64,000 nucleotides of DNA from Rhynochetos jubatus (taxonomy: Eukaryota > Chordata > Aves > Eurypygiformes > Rhynochetidae). Shown in pieces: positions 61,547 to 64,000 of the stretch (positions are counted from its first letter, which is position 1; every line of letters begins with the position of its first letter). The translations under genes were made by a program, and so were the position numbers. The notes under the pieces were generated by a model. That model saw only the letters and a list, made by a program, of their open reading frames with translations. It did not search any database and had not been told where the DNA came from. The stretch is taken from assembly GCA_027574665.1 (NCBI GenBank), contig CM050652.1, positions 38,751,631 through 38,815,630 on the forward strand, in the 5' to 3' direction.

Positions 61547-62924
61547 AAACAAAGACCCCATTCGGTCCCACTGACAATCAAAGAATTGGTAGGAAACAAC
61601 TCATGGATGCTGACAGAATAGACAAGGAACCAGTGAGACAATAAAGTGGTCAGCACCATCAGGGGTCGTTTTAGTTCATCAACCATCCACTCGGTACCAA
61701 TTTTGGGGTATGTTTTCTAGCAAAAGGGAGGTCAGGATTTAAAGAAGAATGAGAGCTTGGTGCACTTCTAAGGGATTTTTTGACCTGCAGGAAGGTCAGC
61801 TTGAGGAAAACACCTTCCACATGGCTTGCATGAAAATTTTACAAGTAATAGGCAGAGTCTGTCACTGAGTTGACCTGATGTGGTAGCTGGCCCTTTGGCA
61901 GTGAGTGAGGTAATCTTCCTCAAAGCGAGGAAGACCATTTTATGTTGGGCTGTAGAACGGAGTGACAGTTGCTAGGTGGACAAGAGGAGCTAGATGAGAG
62001 GGTTAAAGTGCTATGGGCTAGATGAATGGCCTCTGCAAAGGTATTCTGCAGGAGTCTGAACAGATCAAAATGGTGTTGGTCACCGTCAGGAAACAGAATG
62101 TTACAAGAAAATAATGTTTAGCCGTGTGGGTAGACAGAAAGAGCTATGCTTTGGAGCTGTTGTACAAGAAAAAGTCTGCAAGAGAGCTAGCTATGGAAAG
62201 AGAGAATCCAGAGAGATCTAAGACTGAGGCATCAATCAAGTTGTAGGCCTTGGAGACAGATGGGTATTGAAATTAGAGAGAGATGGGTGCCAAGAGAGTC
62301 TGGAGGAAGATAAAACCATCTTGTCCGTTAGCTGCCTGCAGATGATAAGATTTGAATTTGGATCAGGATTAATGGCTGCAGTAGAACTGAAGTAGTGAAT
62401 CATGAGATATATATTTATTGACACAATTACCTACAAAGAGAGGGAATCTTTCACGGAATGTGCTAATGGTCAAGTCCAAGAGACTGGAGAACTATAAGAC
62501 GGCAGTCATGCCGGTGAAGAGAGAAGACTTCAGGCAGTCTGTCGTAGGTTGTGGTAAAGGCTAACGAAGCAGAGATGAGGATCTTAATTCTGAGCTTTCT
62601 CCTAGGAAAGAGACTTTGAAGGAAACCTGGGCAAAGCGGTTTCAGCAAGTGCCAGAATAAGAGCATGCAATGGAGCTATGCGAAGGCAGTCCCCAGCGTT
62701 CATTGCAGGCTTCGGGGAGCTGAGGGATGGAAGGGGAGCCTGGAGGAATGGGATTACACATGGCTGTGTAACTACTGTGCGATTATACTGCAAGATGAAA
62801 GGAATAAAGTGACAGGAAAGGATGAAAATGAACACATGGGAGACGAAACGAGATGAAACCAGTACAGGCGGGGAAGACGGCAAACGACAATTTCACTTCC
62901 CAAAGCCATTCCTTTGTGGTGACG
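61547..62924. other. Intergenic region upstream of TBC1D15, nothing recognised
   Basis: Noncoding sequence, purine-rich in places, with no recognisable exon or interspersed repeat. GC content jumps at about 62925, where the TBC1D15 CpG island starts. Confidence 0.5.
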
Positions 62925-63280
62925 CCGCTCACGGCCCCCACAGCTGCGGCCCGCGCAGGGGCAGGGGCGGGCGCGTGGGCGGTCCAACTGGCCGAACACC
63001 GCCCTGCCCCGCCCGGCGGTCATGAGCCCCGCCCGGCGGCCATGAGCCCCACCCCTCCCCCGGAGCCCCGCCCCTCCCCCGGAGCCCCGCCCCCCAACTG
63101 GGCCCGGACGTTTCTCGCGTCGCCGACGAGCTTTCCCTTGCCCGGGCGTGTGGTGGGGGCGGCTCCGCCCGAGTGCGCCTGCGCCGCCCACGCGGCCGCG
63201 GAGGGGCTGACGGGGGTTGTTGTGGAGCGGCGGGGAAGCACGTGAAGAGCGCAACGTCATCATAAACACTCGTAGGCAAC
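62925..63280 (+). promoter_or_regulatory. TBC1D15: CpG-island promoter of TBC1D15
   Basis: The sequence is dense in CpG and continues past exon 1 to about 63720. Close to the start codon lie an E-box CACGTG (63239-63244), a CRE-like ACGTCA (63254-63259) and a YY1-type AANATGGCGGC (63278-63288) that includes the start codon. Two short tandem duplications of GC-box-like sequence lie at 63011-63089. If YY1 positions the start site, the 5' UTR would be very short; that is inference. Confidence 0.75.
63011..63089 (+). repeat. Two adjacent short tandem duplications in the TBC1D15 promoter
   Basis: A 20-base unit starting GCCCGGCGG is present at 63011-63030 and 63031-63050 with one mismatch (63020 T versus 63040 C). 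A second unit, CCCCTCCCCCGGAGCCCCG, is present twice exactly at 63052-63070 and 63071-63089. Both carry SP1/KLF-type C-rich motifs. Each copy of the first unit also contains an ATG. Confidence 0.92.
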
Positions 63281-63304
63281 ATGGCGGCGCCTCCGAGCGG
63301 CAAG
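63281..63304 (+). CDS. TBC1D15: TBC1D15 first coding exon (partial gene)
   Basis: The ATG at 63281 opens eight codons, MAAPPSGK, followed by the splice donor GTAACG at 63305, intron phase 0. Human TBC1D15 begins, as I recall, with a similar Ala-rich segment ending in SGK, and the gene follows RAB21 on the same strand in human, which together support the call. The product is a TBC-domain Rab GTPase-activating protein (reported to act on RAB7, with roles at mitochondria and lysosomes). The remaining exons are beyond position 64000; the sequence from 63305 to the end is intron 1. The identification rests on synteny plus a very short peptide. Confidence 0.8.
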
Positions 63305-64000
63305 GTAACGGGGGCGGGCTGGGCGCGGGTCCCGGCGGGTGGCCATGGCTGCCCTCTCCCGTCCTCTCCCCTCAGGGCCCCCCGCTGCGTCCGCCGCTGG
63401 GGTCGTCCCGGTTGGCGGGAGCCGCGGGAAGGCCCTTTCCTCCCTGCGGTGCGCGGGTGCGGGGTCTCCTCCCGGGCCCACTCCTGCGGCCACGGGCCGT
63501 CCCAGCTTCGGGCAGGCCTGTCGGTGGCAGGAGGCCGTGGGCCTTCTACGTCGCCCAGTGCGGGAAAAGGTCTCGGCTGGGACTTGGGCCCTGCCCGGGG
63601 CGGGTGCAGCGGCACGTCGCAGCTTCCCCTGCCCGGCCCGGGCCCTAGCTCGTCTCCGGGCTGCGCCGGCCCCGGTATGGGAAGGGGCCGCTCTCCGCCG
63701 GAGGCGGGCAACCCTGGGACCGGGGCTTGGCCTCATCAGGGCAGGCTCTGCGTCTGAGGTGGAGGAACGAGACTTGCCCTGTCTACGTGGCCGCCTGTCC
63801 CTGAGGTGCTCGTAGACGTTACTGGCTATTCTGCTGGCCTTCGCGCTGCTAATGCGCACATAACTGCCCCGGGCTGGATACACAACCTTGCCAGCCAGAT
63901 AATTTGGTAATTTAAAGGTTTTTACGTGCCGCTGATCCTTGCCGAGTGTTCCTGAATGAAACGGAAGAGCTTGACAAGGATTCAAATGTCTGTCCGGGTT

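Noticed and set aside
62929-63985. Long minus- and plus-strand open frames around TBC1D15 exon 1
   Set aside because: Several overlapping frames are open on both strands only because of high GC content. None resembles a known protein.

Overview
This is vertebrate nuclear DNA, almost certainly from a bird. It has multi-exon genes with consensus GT-AG introns, three CpG-island promoters, an AT-rich and repeat-poor background, several CR1-type LINE fragments, and LTR pieces of a type I associate with avian endogenous retroviruses. I see no bacterial operons, CRISPR arrays or mammalian SINEs.

Layout, left to right. 1-7150 is AT-rich intergenic DNA with no recognisable gene. 7150-7935 is a CpG-island promoter. 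TMEM19 (+ strand) has six coding exons from 7992 to 17854 and a 3' UTR that probably ends near 19455. 19456-36400 is intergenic and holds two minus-strand CR1 fragments (21429-21590, 28030-28890) and a nested CR1/LTR patch (31305-34169). 36420-37700 is a second CpG island. RAB21 (+) has seven coding exons from 37270 to 48561, followed by a long but unbounded 3' UTR. 55700-62925 is intergenic with two plus-strand CR1 copies (58395-58984, 61439-61546). 62925-63720 is a third CpG island, and TBC1D15 begins inside it with a first coding exon of eight codons (63281-63304); the rest of that gene lies beyond the window.

TMEM19, RAB21 and TBC1D15 run head to tail on the same strand, as on human chromosome 12q21. 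RAB21 is an early-endosome GTPase and TBC1D15 is a TBC-family Rab GAP, so two of the three act in Rab-controlled membrane traffic. TMEM19 is a multi-pass DUF92 protein of uncertain function. Both complete proteins were reconstructed by splicing: TMEM19 is 336 aa and RAB21 is 220 aa, with no frameshift or premature stop in either.

I found no clearly new system. The best leads are a perfect 19-bp inverted repeat with a GC-rich loop downstream of RAB21, an ATG-stop minimal upstream ORF before RAB21, the uniform phase-1 glycine-codon introns of TMEM19, a recent partial duplication in TMEM19 intron 1, and collinear CR1 halves around two oppositely oriented LTR pieces.
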